A stretch of 64,000 bases of DNA from Anaerolineae bacterium (lineage in GTDB: Bacteria; Chloroflexota; Anaerolineae; Anaerolineales; Villigracilaceae). The position numbers and the translations under genes were made by a program. The number at the start of each line of letters is the position of its first letter. Positions within the stretch are counted from its first letter, which is position 1. The notes beneath the pieces were generated by a model. It searched no databases. It was given only the letters and a program-made list of their open reading frames with translations, and was not told the DNA's origin. The stretch spans positions 1-64,000 of the forward strand of contig JAKLPV010000085.1 of assembly GCA_022013685.1 (NCBI GenBank). Direction: 5' to 3'. Of the stretch, positions 30,937 through 40,196 are shown piece by piece.

Positions 30937-31539
30937 TCAAGCGGTTTCCCGCCTGGTAGTGTTTTTTCGCCAGACCGAAATTGCCAGCGCCAGGAATGCG
31001 ATTCCCAGGGCAAAGCCGCCGAAATCTGAAAGGAAATCGCTCACCAGTTCCCATTGACTGCCAAACAGGTAACCAAGGCCGCCATAAAGGAATATCCAGG
31101 TGGTCTCCCCAAAGAACATATAAATAAAAAATTGCTTGAACGAATAGCCGCTTCCGCCTGCGATCAGGTTGACCGGAACCGCTAGGGCGGTAAACAGGAA
31201 TCTTGAAAGGTAAATTGCTCCCGCAGCCCGATTATTGAAGGTTTCACGAGCCACTCCCCATTGCGGAGATTTTTCCAGCCTTTTGCTTAGTCTGCCGCCC
31301 GCAACGAAACGCCCCATGCCAAAGCCCAGGCTATCTCCCAGCACAACGCCGGCCAGGCCCAGGCTGGCGGTGATACGCCAGTCCATAAATTCCTGACGCG
31401 CAAATGCGCCTGCCGCGACCAACAGCAGGGACGCAGGCACGGGCAACCCTGCTGCGCCAATTAACAGCAAAAAGGCCAGGGCGGGCGCGCCATACGTAAG
31501 GAGCAAAGACAAACCCAGGTCGGTTAGCGACTCGGTCAT
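30937..31539 (-). CDS. DedA family membrane protein
   Basis: LLLVAAGAFARQ, GVVLGDSLGFGMGRFVAG, YLSRFLFTALAVPVNLIAGGSGYSFKQFFIY. Confidence 0.85.
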   Translation of the reverse strand: MTESLTDLGLSLLLTYGAPALAFLLLIGAAGLPVPASLLLVAAGAFARQEFMDWRITASLGLAGVVLGDSLGFGMGRFVAGGRLSKRLEKSPQWGVARETFNNRAAGAIYLSRFLFTALAVPVNLIAGGSGYSFKQFFIYMFFGETTWIFLYGGLGYLFGSQWELVSDFLSDFGGFALGIAFLALAISVWRKNTTRRETA

Positions 31540-31937
31540 GGCGGCGAGGGCGCGTTGGGTGGCTGGGACGGTTTTTTGGGCGCATTTTCCAGGTATTCGG
31601 CCACAGCCTGGCGCACTTGCTCCAAAACATATCCATCGCGGTCGGGGTAATAGCGCCGGTTCAACTCGACAAGGCTGAGTCTTTCATTTTCATCTATTTT
31701 TTTTATTCTCAACCATTCATATAAGTAGTATGGCGGCAGGTGGTAGGCTTTTGAAATATAGGAGAGGGTCATCCAGCCGCGTATGTCTTGCGCGTCGGTG
31801 CGTTCTGGCCGAAATTCTACCTGGCGCATATGTATGAAGGCCCGTGAAACACGCAGGCCAAAAAAGATGACCAGCGTGATTCCCAGGCCGAGCATCAAAA
31901 ACCGCCCCCAATTTCTTGGCAAAGACCATTTATTCAT
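31536..31937 (-). CDS. Hypothetical single-TM protein
   Basis: Overlaps the start of the DedA gene (coupled); N-terminal TM, Pro-rich C-terminus. Confidence 0.6.
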   Translation of the reverse strand: MNKWSLPRNWGRFLMLGLGITLVIFFGLRVSRAFIHMRQVEFRPERTDAQDIRGWMTLSYISKAYHLPPYYLYEWLRIKKIDENERLSLVELNRRYYPDRDGYVLEQVRQAVAEYLENAPKKPSQPPNAPSPP

Positions 31938-31958
31938 AGAGTCAGTATACTGCGGAAT

Positions 31959-32639
31959 TCAGGCCTTTTTCCCTTCGGCCTCGAAGCCGGGAATTTTGAC
32001 GCGCACCTCGGCCCATTTCAGGAAAGCATCCAGTAGGTAGACAATCGCAAGGTAGATAATTGCCACGGTCACATAGGCCCCAATCGGGTTATAAGTGCGG
32101 GCAGCGATGGTCTTGCCCTGGGCCATTAACTCAGGGACAGCGATCAAAAAGACGACCGCGGTCGATTTGAGCAGGGAGACCGGCTCATTGGCCCAGGCCG
32201 GGATGGCCAGCCGCAGGGCCTGGGGCAGGATGATCTCCCAAATTGTCTGCCATTTCGACATGCCGATGGCGCGTCCGGCCATCATCTGGCTGTTGCCGAT
32301 TGCCAGGATCGAGCCGCGCAGGTATTCGGCCTGGTAGGCCCCGGAGTTCAATCCCAGTGCCAGGAAGGCTGACCACTCGCGCGAAAGGGTAATGCCCAGG
32401 CCTGGCAACCCGTAATAGATGAGAAATAATTGCACCAACAAGGGCGTGCCACGAAACAACTCGACATAGCCAACCGCCAGCCCGCGCCAGAAGCGGTTGC
32501 CATAGACGCGCGCCAGGGCGGTCAGCAGTCCCAGCAGTAGCCCGGCGGCCAGGCCCTGAACGGTCAGCAACAGGGTAATGCCCGCGCCTTGCAGGAGATT
32601 TGGCCAAAAGCGGATGAAAAACTCGAGCACGTCGCCCAT
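31959..32639 (-). CDS. Polar amino acid ABC transporter permease
   Basis: HisM-type permease: [70 protein letters not shown]. Confidence 0.93.
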   Translation of the reverse strand: MGDVLEFFIRFWPNLLQGAGITLLLTVQGLAAGLLLGLLTALARVYGNRFWRGLAVGYVELFRGTPLLVQLFLIYYGLPGLGITLSREWSAFLALGLNSGAYQAEYLRGSILAIGNSQMMAGRAIGMSKWQTIWEIILPQALRLAIPAWANEPVSLLKSTAVVFLIAVPELMAQGKTIAARTYNPIGAYVTVAIIYLAIVYLLDAFLKWAEVRVKIPGFEAEGKKA

Positions 32640-33412
32640 TATTTTTCTTCCTTTTTGCCGTACAGTTCCGTGATTTTCCACAAGAATTCACGGGTGCGCT
32701 CATGCTTGGGATGGTAGAACAACTCATCGGGTGCGCCCTGCTCTACGATACTGCCTTTTTCCATGAAGACGATGCGATTGGCGACTTCGCGGGCAAAGCC
32801 CATCTCGTGAGTCACGACCATCATCGTCATGTGTTCGCGGGCCAGGATTTCCATCACGCCCAACACCTCGCCGATCAGTTCCGGGTCGAGGGCCGAAGTT
32901 GGCTCGTCGAAAAGCATCACGCTCGGATCCATCGCCAGTGCCCTGGCAATGCCGACACGCTGCTGCTGCCCGCCCGACAATTGACCGGGATAGTGGTCGG
33001 CGCGGTCGCTCAGGCCGACCCGGTTCAATTCGTAGAGCGCCTTTTCGCGCGCCTGGGCTTTGGGCAGTTTTTTGACCTTGCTCAGCCCAACCATAACATT
33101 ATCGAGCGCGGTCAGGTGGTTAAAGAGCAGGAAGTTTTGGAAGACCATGCCAATCTGCTGGCGGACTTTGTCCTCGTTGGCATCAGTCGCGGTGATTTCT
33201 TTGCCGTTCAGAAAAATTTGGCCGCTATTGACCGGGGTCAGCAGGTTGATGCAGCGCAGCAGCGTGCTTTTACCTGTTCCCGATGGGCCGATAATGACGA
33301 TGGTTTCGCCGCGGTTGACATCCAGCGAAATATCCTGGAAGATGATGTTTTGTCCGTAAATTTTGGTCAGGTTTTTGGCTTGTAGGATGGGAGAGTCCAT
33401 GTGTCGCTCCAA
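32639..33412 (-). CDS. Polar amino acid ABC transporter ATP-binding protein
   Basis: [55 protein letters not shown]. Confidence 0.95.
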   Translation of the reverse strand: MERHMDSPILQAKNLTKIYGQNIIFQDISLDVNRGETIVIIGPSGTGKSTLLRCINLLTPVNSGQIFLNGKEITATDANEDKVRQQIGMVFQNFLLFNHLTALDNVMVGLSKVKKLPKAQAREKALYELNRVGLSDRADHYPGQLSGGQQQRVGIARALAMDPSVMLFDEPTSALDPELIGEVLGVMEILAREHMTMMVVTHEMGFAREVANRIVFMEKGSIVEQGAPDELFYHPKHERTREFLWKITELYGKKEEK

Positions 33413-33423
33413 TGTTTTCGTGG

Positions 33424-34074
33424 TCAGGCCGCCTGGGTGGGCAGTTTGGTTTTTTCGGCCAGGGCGTCCAGGCCGCGATTGACGAGAAAGACCAGCACGA
33501 AGTAGATCAACGCTGCTGCGCCAAAGGCCAGCATTGGCTGCTGGGTGGTGGCGCTCAACTGTTGGGCGCGGCGCAAAATTTCGGGTACGCCCAGGGCATA
33601 AACCAGCGAAGAGTCTTTCAAAACAATCGAGGCTTCATTCGACCAGGGTGGGATGGCAATCCGCAGGGCCTGGGGCAGGATGATGTGCCGAATGGCCTGC
33701 AACCGGCTCATCCCAACGGCGCGCGCGGCAGTCATCTGTCCGCCGCTGATGGAGAGCAAAGCCCCGCGCAAAATTTCCATCTGGTAGGCAGAACTGATGA
33801 TCCCCAGTGAGATCGAACCGGCCCAAAAAGGGGTCAGGTTGACCACATTCCCGGAAAGAATAAAATACAGGATAAAGAGCAGGACAATTGGCGGCACACC
33901 GCGCATCAACAGGCTGTATGCGGCAGAGAGGCGTTTAAGCCAGGGGCCGCCATAGGTGTTGACCAGCGCCAGGCCCAATCCCAAGACCAGACCGGCGGGC
34001 AGGGCCACCAGTGTGACCGCTATCGTAATGGAAACTCCCTGCACGATGTAAGAGAAGAAACTGGTAAGAAGCAT
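33424..34074 (-). CDS. Polar amino acid ABC transporter permease (second)
   Basis: [53 protein letters not shown]. Confidence 0.92.
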   Translation of the reverse strand: MLLTSFFSYIVQGVSITIAVTLVALPAGLVLGLGLALVNTYGGPWLKRLSAAYSLLMRGVPPIVLLFILYFILSGNVVNLTPFWAGSISLGIISSAYQMEILRGALLSISGGQMTAARAVGMSRLQAIRHIILPQALRIAIPPWSNEASIVLKDSSLVYALGVPEILRRAQQLSATTQQPMLAFGAAALIYFVLVFLVNRGLDALAEKTKLPTQAA

Positions 34075-34092
34075 GGGCCTCCCAAAAGAAAA

Positions 34093-34123
34093 GGCCTGGC
34101 AGGCTAACATAACCTGCCAGGCC
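34093..34123 (-). terminator. Intra-operon terminator/attenuator between substrate-binding and permease genes
   Basis: GGCCTGGCAGG-9 nt-CCTGCCAGGCC perfect 11-bp stem followed on the minus strand by TTTTCTTTT. Confidence 0.75.
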
Positions 34124-34131
34124 GCTCTTGA

Positions 34132-34923
34132 TTACTGACCGAAGTGTTTCAGGGCCAGGGCCTCGATGAAGCCATCATCTTGCAATTGTTTGATGACCTC
34201 GTTGATGGCCTGGGTCAATTCAGCATCGCCTTCAGGCAGGACGATATTGATCGGGCCGCTCGAAACGACACCTTCATAGATGATCTTCAACCCACCCAAT
34301 TGCTGGGCCAGGGCTTTCATCGGAATGGCGTCTGCCATCATGACCTCGATGCGGCCATTTTTCAGGTCGAGCGCGGCCTGATCGGCGCGATCATAGCGGA
34401 AGAGGTTACCTTCGGGCAAGAGACCTTCATCGACCAAGCCTGTTAGCCAGCCATCCTGCGTGGTTCCGGTTTGGACGCCCACTTTGTAAGCGGCGGCATC
34501 TTCGGGGTTCTGAATGCTCCCGGCAAAACCTTCGGCAACGGCAAAGGCATCTTCACCATCGTAATAGGCATCGCTGAAGTCTACGACCTGGTCGCGTTCC
34601 TCCGTGAAATTGAAAGCCGAAATGGAGGCGTCAATTTTGCCTTCCTGTACACCGGCGATCAGGCTGTCGAAGGGCATATCGACCCACTCAACCTTGACGC
34701 CCAGGCGTTTGGCGATCTCTTCCATCAGATCGATATCGAACCCGGCTTTGTTGCCGCTTTCATCCACATATTCGAAAGGCGGATAATCTGCACTTGTGCC
34801 AACTTTGATCACACCGGCTTTCTTGATGTTATCAAGATGACTACCCCCTGTTGCGCCAGCGCAAGCGGCGAGGACAAGGCTCAACACTGCAATCAGGGCA
34901 AACCAAATATACAGGCGTTTCAT
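34132..34923 (-). CDS. Amino acid ABC transporter substrate-binding lipoprotein
   Basis: Lipobox VLAACAG; IKVGTSADYPPFEYVDESGNKAGFDIDLMEEIAKRLGVKVEWVDMPFDSLIAGVQEGKID. Confidence 0.93.
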   Translation of the reverse strand: MKRLYIWFALIAVLSLVLAACAGATGGSHLDNIKKAGVIKVGTSADYPPFEYVDESGNKAGFDIDLMEEIAKRLGVKVEWVDMPFDSLIAGVQEGKIDASISAFNFTEERDQVVDFSDAYYDGEDAFAVAEGFAGSIQNPEDAAAYKVGVQTGTTQDGWLTGLVDEGLLPEGNLFRYDRADQAALDLKNGRIEVMMADAIPMKALAQQLGGLKIIYEGVVSSGPINIVLPEGDAELTQAINEVIKQLQDDGFIEALALKHFGQ

Positions 34924-35197
34924 ACTTCAATCCTTTCTAGGTTGGGGAATCGTTCTGAGAACACAGAACTTTTTTACAATAGCATACCTGGCAGGGCTTT
35001 CACAAGTGTAAAATGTCACACACTGCACGGGTATTTATCAGGATTGGAGAATCAAAAGGGACAGGCAGCTACTTGCCCATCCCTTTGCTCTCATACCGGA
35101 AAGTTTCGGCGCCAGTTTGCGCTGGCGCAAAGCATATTTTGAAAAATCGTTTTTAATAGGATAACCCCGAAATCAACAGGAAAATTTTTATTCCCAC

Positions 35198-35470
35198 TTA
35201 CCAGCTTTTTCTCAGCATCAGCAGCGGCACAAGGATGATCAGGAAGATCAGAATCCCGAGAAAAGTAATCCCATCGCTTTTCGCTGCCTGGGCGATCGTG
35301 CTGGCCATATCCTCATCATCCGCGGCCAGGTCAGGCTCGGGTGTTGGGGTGTCGATTTGAAAAAATGGGGCAGCAGCCTGGAAAGCCATCCCGCTCAAGG
35401 CCAATGCAGTCAATATCAATAAAATGAAAGTGATTTGGAGTTTTTGGGTCATCGTTACAGATTTCACCAA
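35198..35470 (-). CDS. Hypothetical small secreted/membrane protein
   Basis: 90 aa, N-terminal signal-like segment and C-terminal TM followed by RKSW. Confidence 0.5.
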   Translation of the reverse strand: MVKSVTMTQKLQITFILLILTALALSGMAFQAAAPFFQIDTPTPEPDLAADDEDMASTIAQAAKSDGITFLGILIFLIILVPLLMLRKSW

Positions 35471-35594
35471 TTCGGGTGATGAAGTTTCACCCTAGTATAA
35501 CATGTGATAAAGGAGACCTTTCTTATCAATTATTAACTTTGAAAGTATAATTTTCATTAGAGGGTTCATCCACATAAGATGAGAGAGGTGAGTG

Positions 35595-36554
35595 ATGCGC
35601 AAGACAATGCGTTTTTTTGTTCTTATGCTTACGGTTGTTGTTTTTATGCTGGGCGTGGCAGCAGTTTCGGCGGCTAACCTTCCACAATCTGATGATGATA
35701 TCAGCGCTGGAGCGCAACTGTACGATAAGTGGTATGCGCGCCTAAGCGTCAGCGCACCTGAAGGCAACCATCCCCTCTGGGAACGCCAGACCAGCAATAC
35801 CCGATCCGGTGCGGAAACATGGCGTTGCGCCGAGTGCCACGGTTGGGACTACCAGGGCGCAGCAGGCGCATATGGCTCTGGCTCACACTACACTGGCTTC
35901 CCCAGCTTGTTTGTTCTGGCAGGCCGCCTGAGCGAACAGGAAATCATCGACCACCTGAACGGCAAGATCGACCCATTACATGATTTTTCGGGCCTGATGG
36001 ATGATAACAGCCTGCGCCAACTGGCTGTTTTCTTAAAAGAAGGGCTGGTTGATGACAGTGAGATCATCGACCCCGTTTCTTTGAAGGTTCGCAGCGGAAA
36101 CGTTGAAAACGGCAAGAACCGTTTTGAAACTGTTTGCGCTGCCTGTCATGGCGTGGACGGCAAGACCCAGGCCTTACACTCTGACGCTCTTGAGCAAAGC
36201 CTGGGCGATGTTGCCAGCCGTGACCCGTACCGCTTCTTGCATCGCTCACGCTTCGGCGTGGCCGGGGTCGTTATGCCGATTGGCCGCGACCTGGGTTGGA
36301 GTACGGATGACAGCCGGGATGTGCTGGCTTATGTTCAGACCCTGCCGACCACAACGGATAAACCCGTCCCGGCTGGCGCGGGCGCGGATTCTGAGCCGGC
36401 CCCCCAGGTCGGTGGCCCGGCTCCCGGTATCTTTGGTGGCATTGTGACAGGTCTGGGCGTCTTCTTTGGCATGTTTGGGATGAGCATCCTGTTTATCCTC
36501 GGTTTCGTTGCATTCCTGGGCGCAATCGTCTTTATTTTGAGCAAGCGCAAGTAG
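35595..36554 (+). CDS. Diheme cytochrome c, C-terminally membrane anchored
   Basis: Signal peptide, CAECHG and CAACHG heme motifs, C-terminal TM ending LSKRK; precedes act genes. Confidence 0.85.
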   Translation: MRKTMRFFVLMLTVVVFMLGVAAVSAANLPQSDDDISAGAQLYDKWYARLSVSAPEGNHPLWERQTSNTRSGAETWRCAECHGWDYQGAAGAYGSGSHYTGFPSLFVLAGRLSEQEIIDHLNGKIDPLHDFSGLMDDNSLRQLAVFLKEGLVDDSEIIDPVSLKVRSGNVENGKNRFETVCAACHGVDGKTQALHSDALEQSLGDVASRDPYRFLHRSRFGVAGVVMPIGRDLGWSTDDSRDVLAYVQTLPTTTDKPVPAGAGADSEPAPQVGGPAPGIFGGIVTGLGVFFGMFGMSILFILGFVAFLGAIVFILSKRK

Positions 36555-36564
36555 ATTTTCAAGG

Positions 36565-36649
36565 CCCTGAGCGGAGTGCTGAGCGATAGCGAAGCGCGAA
36601 GTCGAAGGGCGGTTTGGGCGGAAAATATCCTTCGACTCCGCTCAGGACA
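36565..36649. repeat. Dispersed intergenic palindromic repeat (family 1)
   Basis: GCCCTGAGCGGAGTG...GTCGAAGGGC...CCTTCGACTCCGCTCAGGAC. Confidence 0.8.
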
Positions 36650-36682
36650 AGTGATTTTGTAACCCCCTCTTTAGGAGAGCGC

Positions 36683-37264
36683 ATGGAGCGAATTTTTGAA
36701 GTTTTGAAAAAGCCCGCCGTCTACTATTCACTGCTGATTGCAGTGTTGGCAGTGGTGGGTGGCGCGGCCTGGGCCGTTTATCAAACCCAGATACCGCCTG
36801 AACAGCCAATCAACTTTCCCCATAATATTCATGTTGGCCTGCAAATGCAATGTCTGTATTGTCACCCCGGCGCATGGCGGCAGGCCTCGGCAGGGCTGCC
36901 CACCCAGGATAAATGCTGGGCCTGCCATCAGCAGTTGAAGAAATACTCCGACCCGGCAGCCATTGTCCCGTTGGAAGAATGGCCGGTTGAACTGCAAAAG
37001 CTGGCGGGTTATGTTGAAAGGAACGAGCCTATTCCCTGGGTTCCGGTGGCGATTGTGCCTGACCATGTCCACTTCAACCATCGCCCTCACATTGCGGCCG
37101 AACTGGCCTGCCAGGATTGTCACGGCGATATGAGCAAGGTAACCGTGGCTGAAAATCCGCAGACCATGAACATGGGCTGGTGCATCACCTGTCACCAGAA
37201 AAAAACAGTTGATGACCCCGAGAAGCGCGAAAAACTGATTTCGTGTGAGACCTGTCACTACTAG
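36683..37264 (+). CDS. actA: Pentaheme cytochrome c, alternative complex III subunit ActA
   Basis: N-terminal TM; five CxxCH motifs (CLYCH, CWACH, CQDCH, CITCH, CETCH); first of the act gene order. Confidence 0.88.
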   Translation: MERIFEVLKKPAVYYSLLIAVLAVVGGAAWAVYQTQIPPEQPINFPHNIHVGLQMQCLYCHPGAWRQASAGLPTQDKCWACHQQLKKYSDPAAIVPLEEWPVELQKLAGYVERNEPIPWVPVAIVPDHVHFNHRPHIAAELACQDCHGDMSKVTVAENPQTMNMGWCITCHQKKTVDDPEKREKLISCETCHY

Positions 37265-37292
37265 GCCTGGCCGAAAGGATGAATAAATAACC

Positions 37293-39437
37293 ATGAGTGA
37301 GAATATTTCCCGGCGCGACTTTATCAAGCTGGCAGGCATCACAGGCGCAACCACAGCGGTTCTAACCGGGTGCGGCCCGGCTTCGCGTTACGTCGTCCGC
37401 GAACCGTACACCAAAATGCCGGAATACAACTACAACGGCCAGAGTACCCACTACGCTACCACCTGCCGCGAATGTTCGGCGGGCTGTGGGCTGGTTGTGC
37501 GCACCATGCAAGGCCGCGCCCTCAAAGTCGAGGGCAACAAGTACCACCCGGCCAACCTGGGCAAAACCTGCGCCCGCGGTCAGGCCGGCTTGCATGGCCT
37601 GTATAACCCTGATCGCATCCAAAAACCGGTGGATAAAAGCGGGACAAATATGGACTGGGAGGCCGCCATCGGCGTGGTGGCCGATACCCTGGGCAAATAC
37701 CAGCCCGATCAGATTGCCTTCCTGACCGGTCTCGCCCCCGACCATCTGTTTGACCTTTTCGGGGAAGTTGCCAAAGCCTTTGGCATCCCCGCTCCGCTGC
37801 GTTATGGCGCGCTCGGGATGTTCGAGGCCCGCGCCACCCTGGGCGAGGCCGCTCGCGCGCTCTTCGGCCAGCCCAACAACCTGTTCTTCGACCTGGCTGA
37901 AGCGGATGTGACTTTTTCCTTCGGCGCGAATTTCCTCGAAACATGGATATCCCCGGTTGCTTACACGCGCGGATTTGCCAAAATGCGCCAGGGAACAGCC
38001 GGAAAACGCGGCTACCTGGTCCATTTTGAGCCGCGCCTTTCGCAGACTGCCGTCAAAGCCGACGAATGGTTTACGATCAAGCCGGGCAGTGAGGGCTTGC
38101 TGGCGCTGGCGCTGGGCAAATTGATCGCCGAACAACAGGGTAAGGTCATTGCCGCCTATGAAAGCGTGGATGTAGTTGCTGCCGCCGAAGCCGCCGGCCT
38201 CGAGCTTGAAACGCTCGAACGTCTGGCGCGCATCTATGGCAACGCCAAACGCGCTCTGGCCATCCCTGGCGGCGCGCCGCTGGCCCAGAGCAACGGCCTG
38301 GACGCGGCCAAAGCCATCCTGTCGTTGAATGCCCTGGCGGGCAACCTGGGTCAGCCCGGCGGCGTCTTCCTGACCCCGGCGGCCCCGGTCAACGATGCTT
38401 ACCACCGTCCGGCCAATGCCAAGGAACTGGCAGTGCTGGTCGAGAAAATGGTCTCCGGCCAGATCAAGGCCCTGTTCGTGCATGGCGTCAACCCGGTCTT
38501 TGAAATCCCGGCCGCGTTGGGCTTTTCTGCCGCGCTCGACAAAGTCGAAACGGTCATTTCTTTTGCTTCCTTCCCCGATGAAACCGCAGCCAAAGCCGAT
38601 TACATCTTCCCCGACCACACTGCCCTCGAATCGTGGGGCTACCAGCGCCTGCCGGGCGGAGCGGGAGAATCGACGCTTTCCGGCTCGCAGCCGGTGGTCG
38701 CACCGTTCTACGACACCCGCGCCACGGCCGATGTCTTGCTGGCTGCCGCCGAACAGGCTGGCAAAGCCCTGCCTTATAAAGATGAAGTTGCTTTTATCCA
38801 GGCCAAGATCGAAAAATTGGTGACTACCGAAGGCGGCTTCCACGCAGCCTCTGAGATCAACACCTTTTGGGCGCAGTTCCAGCAGTTTGGCGGTTGGTGG
38901 ACCAACGATGCCAAATTCGGCAGCCCGACCTCGTCGGTACTGGAGAAGGCCCTCAGCGTGCGCGAAGCTGAATATGAAGGCGAGGGCGAGTTCCACCTTT
39001 TCACCTACGTCTCACCGATTCTGGGCGAAGCCGGCGCGAACAAACCCTGGCTGCAAGAAGTCCCTGACCCTGTTACCACCGTAATGTGGAATTCATGGGT
39101 CGAGATTAATCCCTATACGGCCAAACAACTCGGCCTGCACGATGATGACGTGGTGCGGATTGTCTCGCCCTTCGGTGCGGTCGAAGTTTCCGTATATCTG
39201 TACCCGGCCATCCGTCCGGATGTGATCGCGATGCCCTTCGGGCAGGGTCACACTGCTTATGGCCGCTACGCTGAAGGGCGCGGCGTTAATCCCGCCGATT
39301 TATTCGGTACAAAGACCAACGATGCGGGCGATCTGGCTTATGCCGGAATCAAGGTCAAAATTGAGAAAACCGGCAAAACGCGCCCGCTCTCGCGCCTCGA
39401 AAGCCGGATCGGCGTTTATGGGTTTGAGGAGCACTAA
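37293..39437 (+). CDS. actB1: Molybdopterin-oxidoreductase-like subunit, ActB N-terminal part (B1)
   Basis: TAT-like SRRDFIKLAG; CRECSAGCGLVVRTMQGRALKVEGNKYHPANLGKTCARGQ; followed by separate FeS and NrfD genes. Confidence 0.88.
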   Translation: MSENISRRDFIKLAGITGATTAVLTGCGPASRYVVREPYTKMPEYNYNGQSTHYATTCRECSAGCGLVVRTMQGRALKVEGNKYHPANLGKTCARGQAGLHGLYNPDRIQKPVDKSGTNMDWEAAIGVVADTLGKYQPDQIAFLTGLAPDHLFDLFGEVAKAFGIPAPLRYGALGMFEARATLGEAARALFGQPNNLFFDLAEADVTFSFGANFLETWISPVAYTRGFAKMRQGTAGKRGYLVHFEPRLSQTAVKADEWFTIKPGSEGLLALALGKLIAEQQGKVIAAYESVDVVAAAEAAGLELETLERLARIYGNAKRALAIPGGAPLAQSNGLDAAKAILSLNALAGNLGQPGGVFLTPAAPVNDAYHRPANAKELAVLVEKMVSGQIKALFVHGVNPVFEIPAALGFSAALDKVETVISFASFPDETAAKADYIFPDHTALESWGYQRLPGGAGESTLSGSQPVVAPFYDTRATADVLLAAAEQAGKALPYKDEVAFIQAKIEKLVTTEGGFHAASEINTFWAQFQQFGGWWTNDAKFGSPTSSVLEKALSVREAEYEGEGEFHLFTYVSPILGEAGANKPWLQEVPDPVTTVMWNSWVEINPYTAKQLGLHDDDVVRIVSPFGAVEVSVYLYPAIRPDVIAMPFGQGHTAYGRYAEGRGVNPADLFGTKTNDAGDLAYAGIKVKIEKTGKTRPLSRLESRIGVYGFEEH

Positions 39438-39440
39438 ATC

Positions 39441-40196
39441 ATGGCGAAGAATCATAATATTCCCGAATTTAAGGCCGAGTGGAAAGAAGGCGAGGAAGGC
39501 AAGTGGGGTATGGCCATCGATATGGACATCTGCACCGGCTGTAACGCCTGTGTGGCGGCCTGCGCGATGGAAAATAATATCCCGTTTGTGGGTGAGGAAG
39601 ATGCCGGTTACGGGCGTGGAATGCACTGGATCCGCATCGAGCGTCTGTGGGAAGGCGAATATCCTGAAATTAAGACCGAGTTCCAGCCGGTAATGTGCCA
39701 GCAGTGCGGCAGCGCGCCCTGTGAACCGGTTTGCCCGGTCTTTGCTTCGGTGCATAGCCAGGCCGAAAAACTGAACGTGCAGGTCTACAACCGCTGCATC
39801 GGAACCCGTTACTGCGCCAACAACTGCCCGTATGTCGCGCGCACCTTCAACTCGCGCGATTATGACCGGCCCGAGCCGCTCAACAATCAACTTAATCCGG
39901 ATGTGACCGTCCGTCGCCGGGGTGTGATGGAAAAATGCACCTTCTGCATCCAGCGCATTCACAAAGGGCAAGACCAGGCCAAATCGGAAGGGCGCGATGT
40001 CCATGATGGCGAAGTCCAACCGGCTTGCGCCCAGGCCTGCCCGGCAGATGCGATTGTCTTTGGCCGCATCGACGATCCTGAAAGCCGCGTCAGCAAACTT
40101 GCCAAACAGGGCCGCGGCTATAAAATGTTGGAAGATCTGAACACCCTGCCGTCGGTCACTTATCTCAAGGGAGGCTCGCATGTCCGTAATGGCTAA
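39441..40196 (+). CDS. actB2: 4Fe-4S dicluster ferredoxin subunit, ActB C-terminal part (B2)
   Basis: CTGCNACVAACAMENNIP, CQQCGSAPCEPVCP, CIGTRYCANNCPY, CTFCIQR...CAQACPADAIVFG. Confidence 0.92.
   Translation: MAKNHNIPEFKAEWKEGEEGKWGMAIDMDICTGCNACVAACAMENNIPFVGEEDAGYGRGMHWIRIERLWEGEYPEIKTEFQPVMCQQCGSAPCEPVCPVFASVHSQAEKLNVQVYNRCIGTRYCANNCPYVARTFNSRDYDRPEPLNNQLNPDVTVRRRGVMEKCTFCIQRIHKGQDQAKSEGRDVHDGEVQPACAQACPADAIVFGRIDDPESRVSKLAKQGRGYKMLEDLNTLPSVTYLKGGSHVRNG

Noticed and set aside
36614-36682. Upstream start for the pentaheme ActA (MGGKYPSTPLRTSDF...)
   Set aside because: This extension is encoded by the dispersed repeat; the ATG at 36683 follows a GGAGAG RBS and starts a normal TM anchor.
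37362-38996. 544-aa minus-strand ORF opposite actB1
   Set aside because: Shadow ORF; the sense strand encodes a recognisable molybdopterin-oxidoreductase-like protein.
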